NCBI GenBank assembly: GCA_040954595.2
Contig: CM082577.2
Coordinates: 4,836,001 to 4,900,000, forward strand
Source: Balanoglossus misakiensis
Lineage: Eukaryota > Hemichordata
Direction of reading: 5' to 3'
DNA length: 64,000 nt
Below, piece by piece: positions 1 to 13,000 of the stretch. A program made the translations under genes and the position numbers. The notes under the pieces were generated by a model. The model was not told the DNA's origin, did not search any database, and worked only from the letters and a program-made list of their open reading frames with translations. Position 1 is the first letter of the stretch. The number at the start of each line of letters is the position of its first letter.

Positions 1-748
1 GTTTCTATTTCTGAAAAGATTCTCGTAAGTAAAATCAAGGTGTGTGTGTTTCATGCCAAGCTACCAGTTACTTTTCGCTGGCCGACCCTGTTAACTGATC
101 TGTGTGTCCTTACATGTTTTTAATTAATGCAGTCACGTCTGTCCTTGATATGATACTCTGATCGCTGTCAAAAGCACACCTGCATAACGAGTAAAAAAGC
201 TGGGTGTATATGTGTCACCCAGAGACCTGTGAATAATAGCCTCGTCTCTTTCGCTTGTTTCCACTACACGTGGCACACGCGCAACTTAATCGCTCTTCTG
301 TTCCGGCAAGTGTGGAGACCAAGTTGGACTTGATACGACAAACATTCCTGGTCACTTGTACTCTTGTGTACTGTCAAGGACATTGGTTGGCTCATTGACA
401 TTGAATTTGTTTGCTTCCACAACAAAACCGCCAGAGTTTGTGGCATGATTTTTGAGGAGAGGATACTTGGGGTTGAGTCATCTGTGTCAATATCCCTGGC
501 TCTCATTTCCTACACTGGTATCAGCTGATGCTGGGTTTACATGATGTCACCACAGATTCCATCTTGGTAAAGGCAAGCACATAACAAAGGAAGGAAGGTC
601 CATTTACAGGAATCCGACCCCTCCTACCAAACACCAAGGTCGTCTATTGTAATGTTCAGTCTGACCCCTGTACCATTTGACCCAGGCCAGAAAGTTGACT
701 TTGCTGTTGTTGGAGTGTTACATTGTTGATGAAGGTTGTGAATTTGTA

Positions 749-793
749 GACTGACTGACTGACTGACTCACTCACTCACTCACTCACTCACTC
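749..793. repeat. GACT/CACT microsatellite
   Basis: A run of gactgact units passes into a run of cactcact units. Confidence 0.9.
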
Positions 794-3700
794 GCTCTCC
801 TTGCTGAAGAAACTGACCACACCCACTTTGATAATGAACATTCTTGTTTCAGTTTGTTTTTCAAGATTTCCCATTATTTTACAACCTTTGAGGCATATAT
901 ACATGTAGAGACTGTGTGATTAACATTGGGTGGATTTTCATGTAGACCCTCTAGTTCATATGATACAGTGTCTCAAAGTAACAAAAAGGGAACTGGCGAC
1001 TTTTTTGTTAAATTCCGCACAGTGTGGTATATACCGGGTACCGCAGACTTGCTGTTGGTTTTATGAGGCTCTAAATTGAGATTCATGATGATGGTGTGAT
1101 GTTTTTGAGCTGCTGTGACAGATCGTAAGCACAGCTTGAAAGTCTCTGTGAAGCTGCCTTGTTACTTGTTATAGATCCACATCATTGGTTTTAAAAATAG
1201 ACTGACAGGGGTTTGGTCGCGGGGGTCAGCTCGGGCACGTGGTGGTTGCTTGCCTGTGGACATATATTACACAGTTGCCTCAGTGTAAACGAGGATATTT
1301 GTAAGGGGCAGGGCAGTCGGTGTTTACGGGAGGGGTTACCGGTGCAGCCACTCCAGCATTTCCTATCGGGGCATAGTTTCAGAGACTGCGTGAAAGTGAT
1401 AAGCTTGGGTTTGTTGGTGTCTCTCTATCCTATTCTTGTGATGTGCAGGTGCTTGCACTCCAAGGGACTTGTTGTTTACGGTAAATCATCCCCAAGTTGG
1501 GACCGCATCTTGGAGTAGCTGAATTTAGTTGCCCCGTTTCAGTTGTTCGCAGTTCTGTCTTGGTGGCTGAAACTCCTCTTGTTTGTCCAGAATACGTGAA
1601 ATGTACCTCGGTCTGGTAGTCCAGATGTACTGTTTACATTCCTAACTACATGTAGTAGTTCCATGGTATATTTGTTCTACGTCGGGTAGTCCACACTATC
1701 TCACCCAGATAAATACATCACTCTTCTCTCGTGTTGCTACTAGTAACTTGTCACAACACAGTTCTTTGCCCTCATCACAGTCGTATCAAATTTCATGAAA
1801 GTTGACTGAAAAGACAAAAAAAGCAACAGTACAGATGGTTTCTGTCATCTAATATAGCCAGGGAAGTCTTGACAAGCACTGGTTACAAACCTTGCTCCAC
1901 ATAATTACAAATTGCCAACTCATCACAAATCACGAGATTAAATTCATACCATCATATATAACAGATCTGCCAAACTGAATTATACAGCCAGATCTGATTA
2001 AAATCCCGGTTGGGATAGGATCTAAAATGACTCGCTGAAAGTATTAAAGTTCATTCATACTTTGTAGATGTTATCAAAGTATCAGCCAGGGTGAATGAAC
2101 TGAACTGCATTACTCGCTGCATTTGAAGAAACTGCAGTGTAGCATCTGCGGATCTTGCGTAACAGAAACAAACAAAGAAGCATAGATTTCGGTGCGGTAG
2201 CTGCCTTATTTATGATTAGACTAGGTGACTACACTTGTACATGATAAGGTTGAGCACAACAGTTTAATCGGTTTACTTGTGTAAATAAGTTTACTTGTGG
2301 TGTATAGGGGAAAAAATGTCAGTGGCATACCAGAGTGTATTATAATATCGATTTTGATTGCCACTATCTGTTTTGTCTTTTTAAAAAATGTAATAACACC
2401 CAGGGACCTCCTGCATTGTTGTGGTCAGTCGATCTGAATGTGTGGCACGACAGGTGAAGTCATGCTTTGTTTTGTTTTGTGTATGGTAATCTGTTGGTCA
2501 CTGGCATGCATTGAACAAAGTGGGGTGTGTCTCCATTGTGAGTGATGTGGAGTAACATGCATGCCAGGTCATGTCAGTTTCCAAATTGTGGGTTTACATT
2601 TGTATTTTTGTCAGTTTCCAAACAAACAAAAATTAAATCGTCTATTGATCGCAGTGATTCCAGAGAAGGAATTTCTCGTGTCCGTCGCATGCTGTGGGGG
2701 TCGAACGTAGATTGTTGGACAATTCGTTCTCATTATTGCCTGAAATTGACACGCATCAAAAACCTGTCACGAGAAATGATTGAGCGCAATCGCTAATATT
2801 CGTGCCGCGGCAGGGCTCGCATTTTTACATGCGTTCATAAATCATCAATTTGCATTGCAAAATGAAACACGGAGGTTGGAATGCTTCAGTCACTGCAGGC
2901 TTGAATGCAGCTAAGGAAATGAGAACCTCCCCCAACACATCCCTCAATTTACCCTCACAATTGGGGTTTTGTACCCCCCCCCCCCAACATAAATGAGGGC
3001 AAGGTATAGAAAGGTGCAGTGGTGTGGCACCAAAATCATCAACCATCTCTACCCGCCAGAGGAGGAACTAAATAGCTATTTTTAGGATATGAACAGTAAA
3101 TATTGAAACAAGCAGTAGCACACTGATTGTGTAATTATTAATAAATTGGACCTCCATTAACAGTAATATAAGAAGTGGGCTTTTACTAAATGTCAGGATA
3201 AATGAACTTGACTAAATAACATAAATCACGAGCATTTCTGCATCAACAAGGCCTCTTTGGGTTATTCACCGGCAAGACCCACAGTTGGACTGGAAAGCTA
3301 TGAATGCAAGATTTTGCTTAGTCAGATGTGGGAAGCTGATGTGCATCTTGTTTAGTCTGCGTTACTCGTACAAGTCTGAAATCCAACAGATCTCAGGTCG
3401 GTTTGGTGACAAGTTTCACCAAGTAGGTGTGAGGAATGTTAATTGTTTAAGTGCCACTCAAAACATTAAACATGTTGGGAGATTCCCCCCAGGGAGGAAA
3501 ACTTGTTAAGAATTCAATTGATGATTGGCGGATCATGGCAGTGACATCCTCTGTCAAAAACTTGTGTGTGTTTCAGTTTTCACATTTGAAATGAATCATT
3601 CCAAATGAATCATCCACAAGTCTCATATTTGTTTAAAAATCAAACTAGGTTCGTGTACAGTCAGTATAATCAATTAACTTTCATTGACTTAATTAACATT

Positions 3701-6095
3701 TGAATACGAAGGTTCATTTTAAAATTAGATTAATTTGTATGCTAATTGTAATGTGAACATCTGTGTCCTAATTAAACATTTCTATGCATTACATCGGCCA
3801 TCCTCTACAAAATGTGAGTTGAACCTTAACAAATGCCAGGCAGAAAATCTTTTGAAACCTGAGTTGTCTCAGTCCAAGCATCGCTGAACTTTTATTGGAA
3901 CATTTCAGAGAAAGACAAACATTAGTCGATGCAACTGACCCACAACCGCCGGGCTCTTTTTGCAGCTGTAGTCAAGTTATGAGATTTCATTCATCGCTGC
4001 GATAATGACTGGAAGATGTCTGATAGTTGTACGATACATATTGGGATATCGGAGCTAATGGCACATGACGCAGCCGAGCCCCTGGGGGCATCCAGAGTTG
4101 AGGTCAGGCTACTGTGATGACGGCTGATGACTGGTGTATCAATTGTGTATTTTATATGCAGTAATATTGTCAGATAAGAATACTTGCTTGATAAAAGAGG
4201 CACTCCTCGATTTTGCCTGAATTTGACATCTTTGCTGCCAGCTTTTACCGAGAGCAGTTCAACATTCATGGATTTGGGAGCCAAGAAGGAGAGTTTTGAA
4301 CTTTTCATGAGTATCAGAAGTTAACCCACATTGCTTCCTCTGGATAGTCTTCCAGTCAAGATGTCAGCCCAACAGCAAATAGAAGGGGAAAAAGCCTCGT
4401 TCATCATGTGAATTGAATACCAAGGCGAAGTTCAATTTATTATACTCAGAGATGGAGACTGGAGAGGATCTTGGAGAACTTGAAAAAGAAATGTCAAGTT
4501 TTATTCCATAATTAATACAGACTGCCGAGATGATGATGGCCGTGGGCGTTTGTAAACAGACCTTGCAGTGAGTGCTCGGGGTGTTTTAAGCGGTGTGTTC
4601 GGCAAATGATTACCGTCCAGCCTCTCTTTGGCAATATCCCGAGTGTGATAACAGCCTATCTGTCTGTCTGTGTTTGCACAGCTCCGTGTTTGCCGAGTGC
4701 CGTTCGCGGGCACACGATTCAACCAACCCCCAGCTGTTTTTTTTGACAGACAGGGCAATTTCTGACACTGCCAATATTTTGACGCTTCGTAATATAATCA
4801 CCAGTTCAATGAAGAGATAATGATTCTGGAAAAAATAAGTTGATGCCGTTTTTCGAGATTGTTGGAAGTCCGGGCATTTTTGCGTGAAGTGTGAGCTGAC
4901 CGCTTTCTCTCTCCCCTGTCAATTCTCATTGAAGCGAAGTCAATGACTTCTGGGTGTGTAATATGCTGGATCTGAAGACAGCCATGCTAGGAAAGCCATG
5001 TTTTGAACTTTCTCCTGGCGAAAAACAGAGGCATATCTAAGTTCTTAAGGATGAATTTCTTGTGAGATGCATCAAGAGAATGTTATGGTAATCAAGATTT
5101 ATTGTAACAAAATGGGAGTTGGGGGGGGGGGTGTGTGTGTGAAATTTGTCAAATCCATAATATCTACTGTACTTAATCCAACAGACTGTACATTTCGTTA
5201 TGTCTCATGTGAAATTTATGGCGCTGGACGAATTTTACTGAGTGAAATTTTTTCCATATATATATGTCGGCACTCGGCCAGAGAAGGTTAATATCATCTG
5301 TCTTAGTCAGCGAGCATGAAATGTTGTGAGCATGACACAAGTGTAACTTTATCCACGCAGTAACCAATTAATGATCTGCTGTTATGGCAGTGTTATCATC
5401 ATGCTTGCCAGGAAAAAAAAAGAGAATAAAAGATTGCTGAAATGATGTGGGGCGGTTGCTGAGAACAGAGAGATTGCCGTCGTTTCAGTTTTACAAGGAG
5501 GCTACTGAGTGTTTTTACGGAGAGATTATTAATAACTGGGTGTGTGGTACAGTATGAAATGATATTTATTACCACTGAGAAGGCTGCAGAATTATACTTG
5601 GATGCGGAGGACCGCTGGGACCAATTAGCCAACACATGATTGTCAATTATATTCCGAGGTTTACCTGTAACTCTCAATTTAAGCCAGCATTTGCAGGACA
5701 TGGTTTGAGATGAAAAATTATATTTTCTGAAATGAGTAATTAATTGGCAATTGTGTTGTAACTCCCAGCAGATCAGACATACGTCTCTCTTGTGGTTGAA
5801 GACACAAAACGGCTGAAAATTGATAATATATTGTGCGTATGTGCTCGTAGAGTCGGGTATTTTGTGTGCAGCATTGAGGCTGCATGGCATCATGGGTAAT
5901 CAAACAGTCCAAGATGCAGACAGCCATTTGATTTGGTGCCGTTTCCATCTGTAGATTGTCTGGCTCTAATTTGCTTTTTGATAAAAAAAATCTTAAATAT
6001 TTCAGTTGTCGTATAGCAGAGGATTACATTAATACTCGGTCAAGTGTTTTCTATCCTCGGCCAGGGGTAGAGGCATAGGACAAATACAATATTTA

Positions 6096-6238
6096 AGCAA
6101 TAAAACACCCCCAGCCATGGTATACCACGAGATTTTGACCAGTTCACGACATATACGCACGAGCGATAGCGAGTGCGTATATGGAGTTGAACTGGTCAAA
6201 ATCGAGTGGTATACCATGGCTTGGGGTGTTTTATTGCT
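6096..6238. mobile_element. Foldback element, about 65-bp arms
   Basis: The left arm (6096-6160, starting agcaataaaacaccc) and the right arm (6173-6238) are inverted copies with a few mismatches around a 12-base centre, gagcgatagcga. A hairpin of this size without an ORF is typical of a MITE or foldback remnant. No clear flanking duplication was found. Confidence 0.8.
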
Positions 6239-6410
6239 ATTATATCATGCCAGTATATTGAAACTTTGCATAAAACATTTTAAAAAGGCATTTTCTTTGA
6301 CTATGATATATGACTGTGGTATATGGCTAATATATCATGGTCACGTGTCGTGTCTCGACCAATCAAATAGCGTGATTTACACCATCAATATACTGGTATA
6401 ATATAATTGG
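6239..6410. repeat. Second inverted repeat beside the foldback element
   Basis: The segment tattatatcatgccagtat, beginning at about 6238, is matched inversely by tcaatatactggtataatat near 6385-6405, with about 20 of 24 positions agreeing. The pair abuts the hairpin at 6096-6238, so the two may be one composite element. Confidence 0.55.
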
Positions 6411-9400
6411 TATTAATGAGCACTGTGTTTGTACCAGGTCAGACAGTTGCCATTATGTTTGACCCCAGAGAGGTCAAAGGTCGTTGAGTCTTCGTTTGAT
6501 AATGATTTTTGGGCTGTTTTAGTTGCAGATGTCACATCGCATACAAAAAAATGAAGTTAGGTCCGGGTTTATTTTTGGAGATGAATTTCCACCCTGACCG
6601 GTGCCCCTAATTGGATTACTGTGCAGACACGTCCAGATGTCATGGCGGTGGCCGTTGTCTGATGAATTTCCCTTTTGCCAGTGTGTTTTCAAAAACCAGT
6701 TCGCAGGTTTTGTTTTGACAGAAGTGAAAATGATATCGAGGTCGGGGCGAGGCATTTGGAACAGCTTGATGAAAACCATGACATCATCATTGTTGATGTC
6801 TCACTTAGTTAGTCTCTGTCAAACTGCTGCTGGCAGGATTACTGGTGAAACAGTGATTTCGCTAAACACAGACCCTTGTGTAATGTACATGTAGTTTCCT
6901 CAGAACAGATACACACTAACAGCACAGTTAGCAGATAACTGATGGAGATTGTGTTTCCATTAGTAATCCAAAATTCCTGGAAGTGAAGAACATCGAAAGC
7001 AAATTAAGACTTTGGGTAGCCCATCACTGCTTACAAATTACCCTACTTTGTTACACACTCAGATCATGATGCTCGGTGTCATAGGTCAAATCGACAGATG
7101 CAGCTGTAATTTTTCATGGTCATTAAAAGAATCGACATAAAAATTATTTTGTTGGGTATGAGGGTGACAGGTAGGGGCAGGTGTATCCTGACCTGTGTGG
7201 AAAATCAGCTGAATACTAAGTAGAGTGAGTTTAAAGTGAATTTAGCAGGCAGCCTCTGTATAATCATTAATGTTTAACCACATATTGGCATCAACATCAG
7301 AGAGAACCCTGTCAAGCAAGAAATAGTCACATGGCGACGGGCACGGTTGAAAAATTCAAGTTTCTGTGAATGCTGCTGAGATTGATGATGTTGGTTAATA
7401 TGAAGTCACTGGCTTATTATTATCACTGGCTTTTGATGGGAGTGTGACCAGGAAGATGGCCGGAGAATATTTGTGTTGCAGTTGTCTAGTTTTCCTGTAG
7501 GCAGCCTGCAAAGATTTCTATACAGTGTGCAGGCTTTATATATCATGCCTTTTGATTTCAAACTTTCCTTTCCTTTTCATCACTAACATTCAACATGCAG
7601 GAAATTAATACCTTCATCCTGGGCATTCAGATTTAATAACCCGTGTATTGTGGAAGCCCTACAAGGAAAAGTTCCTGTCGGCTCTGAATTGATTTCACCA
7701 ATATACGCTGTGAAATTACAACCTCAGAGTATCATAGCAACTGAACTCATGTATATGTTGTCCGGGTTTACAAAACTTTCGATGACAGATTGTGTCAATA
7801 TAATATCCCGTAAATAACCGAGTGCTCGCATATTTTGAATCTGAGACAAAGTATATGCAAAAAGATGAATTGGTGTGTGGAAGTCCCTAACCCTGCAATT
7901 TGTTTGGTGATCTCTCGTAGCCATAGTGGATGTCTTCTGTTCAATGTCTTGATTCGTCATCCAAGGCATTCAAGACCTAGTAACTCGTTAATTAAGTTGT
8001 TGGAACATTTCAATCTGAAGCCATGCAAGTTTTCAGAAGTCTGATTACATGTTTCAAGAACACCACTCTGTGGAATATGCCTCACATTGTAAAAATGCTG
8101 ATAGTTTCGAATGCCAGGGCTTAGTGTGTTAATCCTTGGGTATTTCTCGAAAGGGGTGTGGTCAATTAGAGGTCGGTTGGTGTGTTTTACTTCTAGATAT
8201 TTCATGGGAGTGATGTAATCGTCAAAAGGTCAATTTTTGTTTCAAAAACTGTCTAAATCTCAACGGGAGCCTCTTTGAGTAGATGATTTATCAGATTAAT
8301 AAGCTGCAGACATGGCGTTGCTATGATATTTGCGTAGGCAGATGATATAATGTGTTAAAACAAGTGTATTTATGTTCAGAGGGATACTTGAAACAACTTC
8401 TGTGCATGCTCGTTACAAATTAAACAGATGACGCTTTGCAGCCATTATTTGAGAACTTTATGTAAATTCTCATAGTGTACATTGCCGGATAGTGTGGTGT
8501 GTGGTAGGTCTAATTTCACAGGGCTTCTTACCTGGTGCCCACCTGTTTGCAGAGATGAGTTTCATTCATTGCGTGTAGGAGAAAAAAATCATGTTGGCAT
8601 TCTTGTAAACTGTCAGGCTGTCTCACAGACAATGCTAGTCGCATGAAGACAATAAAAGTTTTCGCTAAACCCCTTAACAAACTTCCACCAAATATAATAA
8701 AGTTTAGAAATAATTGCCACAGTAGTCAAGGTAGGGAAGTTGTGTGTAAAATGTGTCTTGTGTACAGTGGACCTCAGAAGATATAAAAGGTGTGTGTGTG
8801 TGGCTGTTGTTTGTTGAGGAATTTGGAGAAATACCTTTCAGAAGGCTATCCCTTTTATTGTAGATGACCTCCAAACGATCGGTGTTTGTTCCTTGCATTC
8901 CTTGTATGCTGTTTTTTTTTTACAGAGCAGTACCTTGCCGAGTAATTGAATAAAATTCTCCATACCGTGTACACACTGTGAAATCCAAGGGGACTGCCCA
9001 AACAGTGCACTTGGATCGAGCGTTTATGGTGCTTCTGTGTGTATTTTCTCTCTCTGTCTCTGTAGTTGACAAACAGAAGTTTGCTTTACAATGCAGGTAT
9101 TTGTCGAAGCTAAAAGGTCAATTTGGTTTCCATCCCCCTGCTTGTAAATTATACCACCCCTCAAACATTCATTACAAACCTTACACAACGCTTGAGCCCA
9201 CACTCGTAAATACACCTTCTGTTAGTCCTAATATCAGGGTGCATTCCACGTTGCACCTACCGTTGTTGTATTCTGTATTTATGAATTATTATGTCACGTT
9301 GATGACACTGTGCTTTCTTCGCATGTGCTGTGCCGCTCGGCAGATCCAACCCATCATGAGAGATGTTGACACTCTGAACACCTGTAGTCTCACAATGTCT

Positions 9401-9997
9401 CGATTGTTCCCAGCTGTGGGAGCTGGCCTCATTTCTCACTTAAGTGAAAAGGGGGGAAAAAATGTTCCTCGGTTACAAGACACACAAACCGGTGGCACTT
9501 TGCTCTTGCAAGGTCCTTTAGCACTGCTTGCATGCGTGGCGTGACAGAAGACAATAGCCTGCATAGTTATCCTGAAGGACGAGGTGTAGGTTAGAAAAGT
9601 GCCCAAGATATAGGACCCACACTGTGCAAGCTCTCTCTCTCCCATCATCCCTCTCTCTGCCCCCCTCCATTTGCACCATTTAAATTCTCAATCTTAAAAA
9701 CTCGCTTAGAATTAAAAAAAAATCCCCTTTACAGTAGTTTACCCACTACAGCATGAAATGCGTTTGGTAGGGATATTGTCATGTATGGGTATTTTGCAAA
9801 CACTGGCAGTTGTTCAGAACATCTGTTGATTGCCGAATTCGCCCCGTAAATTGAACACATGCTCGCATGACCTAAATAGGATTAGCGTTTATAATAGAAC
9901 CGTCCGACAAAAAGCTGTGTAGTTTCTAAACCAAGTGAGAATTTATGGATTAGTTTTGGTCTCTGACTGGTGACCCTGTGTAAGCCTACAATAAAAA

Positions 9998-10013
9998 GGG
10001 GGGGGGGGGGGGG
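9998..10013. repeat. G16 homopolymer
   Basis: Sixteen consecutive G. Other runs lie at 14815-14826 (C12), near 2972-2984 (C) and near 5119 (G). Confidence 0.9.
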
Positions 10014-13000
10014 TTACCAGCCGGGGGTCAGAGCAGGTCAGTGGTTGCACAGAACAAGTAGATCTTGAAATTCCCTTTACAAATGATTTTATGATTTCGC
10101 TGTAAAATAGAATGTACCAGCCACGGCCTGTCAATTTGTGCAATGGTGCTAATTACATGTTTTTACAAGCTACAGGAAAAAAATACCAGTACTCTTCTGT
10201 ACGACTGGAAACATGTAGTTTTATTGACAAAATTGCAGTTTTTGACCGTTTGGCTTATACGACAATAGTGGAGTTCTGAATAAGGAGAATGGTATACTAG
10301 TAGTATACATTTAGTGTTCATAAGCCCATGTGTACATTATTATGCAGTCTGCAGGTCGTAAAAACTGAAACCTGCTCCTGTGGTTTTGAAAGGGAAATGA
10401 CTAGCAAGGGGGCCGGGTACGGTGGCCCCAAATTACATTACAGTGTAACAAAAAGGTGCAACTGTCGTCAACATCCTGTCATTATTACACATCCTTTGCT
10501 TGCGGTCCTGGCCCACCTCCAAGACCTAGCCCCACCCAGGAAAAGAGAAAATTCCTCGACAGGGAGGCCAAGGGTGTTGCCGTAGTCACTGAAAGTGTCT
10601 CTCTCGCTTCTATTTTGATCCGTTCGCGCAGACGTGGGATTACGAGTATGGTCGGTGGAGACGTTATTTAAACTGACCCACATTGTGTTCAACGTGACCT
10701 CTGTGCCGCAACTATTTCAGTCGGGCTTCCGGGCCCTTCAGTTCTGATTTATCACTCAGTCAATGATGGCTGTGGCACTCCTTTGGAATATCAGTCATAG
10801 TTCTCTGCCAAGTCACACTTAGCATTCTGCTCCAGAAAGTTGACACACTTCCCGAGTTCGTTCAAATTAGAAATGAAAAGGGGTTAAGGGAATAAACGAG
10901 ATTCCCTTCGGCAGACGTTTATACGTGCAGACCTTATCAATGTTGACGTGTATCGTCCCTCTATGCCCTTTGTCGGGGCACATGTAAACGTCCAGTAACT
11001 TGTTTGTCAGTTTCATATAATGAAATCGCACAATGGAACTCCCCTGTGAGGTTCTTGCAGTATTGTCAATGCCTGTACAGTATCCCACTGCAAAGCAGTT
11101 CTCATGAACACATTTACACATAGCCGAGTTCGTGTCTTTGACCTGTGTGTGTTTGTGCCCCAGTCCACTCGCAGCAGTAGAATGACAAATGCAAGAAGAC
11201 GCAAGGTACATGGTTTCGTCAAAGGCAAAGCCACTTAACAGTCAGCGTGTTTGTTTCATTTACAAATAAGCCACTCGTTTCAAGTGAATTGGCGGTCGCA
11301 ACAAAGCAGACATTGAAAAGTTAAACCTTTGATTCTAAACTCATTACTGGTGGTCTGCCAATTCACGATGCACCTCAAAAGTCAAAGCAAGACTCTCACT
11401 TTCCATGACTAATATTTGAAATTACAAATAATCTCCTATTAGGAATTTAAAAGCCCCAGGGGGAAGTTAATTTCATGCTCAAAAATCAGAATCTGCATGC
11501 TTTGGAAAGTGGACAGCGTTTGTGTGGAGTGTTAGATAATACTGCGTCTGTGACTGACAGGTATCTGTCAATGTAGCCAGAAGCATTTGAACTTTGACCT
11601 GCTTCCATCACCAAGCCACTCACTGCGCCTGGGCCATTCATAGACTGCATTGCAGTGTACATAAATGTGATGTCATTTGATGATGTTCTGAGGATCATGC
11701 TGTGTGATGTTTATTACAGCCTCCCTTTTCTGGCCTTTTGATGGGTTGTTATCCTTGTTGAGGACACTGCATTGTACATTATTGATTTTGCCTGTAAAAA
11801 CACTGCGATTGTGTCAACAGTAATGGGATGCATCTGCCTTTCTGATCTTGCAGTAGAGAAATCTGAGAAAGTTCTAAATTCACAAACAGACATGATCTCT
11901 GCCTGTTTGCCGTGGTGTGGGTGAAAGTGTAACCTCAGCAAAAAGAAGACTTGACAGACATCGACACAACAACAAAAAATTGAAAGAATCACTATGTTGG
12001 AATGTCAGTTTCATTACTTCCTTTTCATTCTCCTAGTGGCTTCAACCATTGTGTACAAGTACACTCCGACCTTTCAACATCTACAAAAGTCCAAATAAAA
12101 CGTGGTATTATTAGTAACAACCTCTGTCCAAGTCGCTGTGTTTCCGTCGTCTCATTGTCCGATCTGTCGTACTGTGAACTAAACCTCTTTTCAAGCTCAG
12201 TCGGGTTTCATTTGTAAGGAAATGTTACATTTCCTTGTCAGATGTCAAATATTAAGCGCTCATGTGTAATGATTAGTATTTTTATCGGGAGTGATGATGC
12301 AAACATCTGCTCACTAAATCCTTTATTCAGCTTCATCATTCCTTGTTACACTTGGTGACAGCGTAGCCTTTGTGTGCAATAATACTTGTAAGTGGAGCCC
12401 CGGTCTGTCACAGCCCAAAAAATTTGTGACTGCATCGGTCAACCACGTCACAATGGTTTCTGGTCTCATAAATGGCTTAAGCTGAAAAAATGAGGGTTCT
12501 TGTCTCATAAATTGTTTAAGCTCTGCTGGGAAAAAATGAGGTTTATGTCTGTCTGGTCTGGTTGTTTGGGTGATGTAAAAATGTGCCGCCCCCTTTGTGA
12601 AGTGGTTTCTTACTGAGTGTCTGCAGGCAACAATGATTTGCATGGTTAGCGATGCCTTGTGGATTCTCAACGTATTTGCACATTCATAATTAAAAGCCCC
12701 AGACCATTGATTGACATACACTGGACTACAAATAGGACCACTGACTTACAGTGTTGACCACTAACGGACATTGAACTACATGTACCAGAGAGTGTTTGCC
12801 AACCAGGGCTGGTCATAGATACAACTAGAGAGACCACTGATAGAAATGACAGTTGGATTTTCAGTGAGGGCATTCCAGCTGGGACTTTTCAAAAGATACA
12901 AACTGCAGACTGACATGTTGTACATTGTTAGCAGGTCAAGACTATGAATTGATGCAAACTTAGATAGTCCGACCGGCCACCGGCGGAGACAGACAGACAT

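Noticed and set aside
8978-9544. 188-codon open frame on the plus strand
   Set aside because: It starts at GTG, has no recognisable domain and no composition or splice context suggesting a gene.
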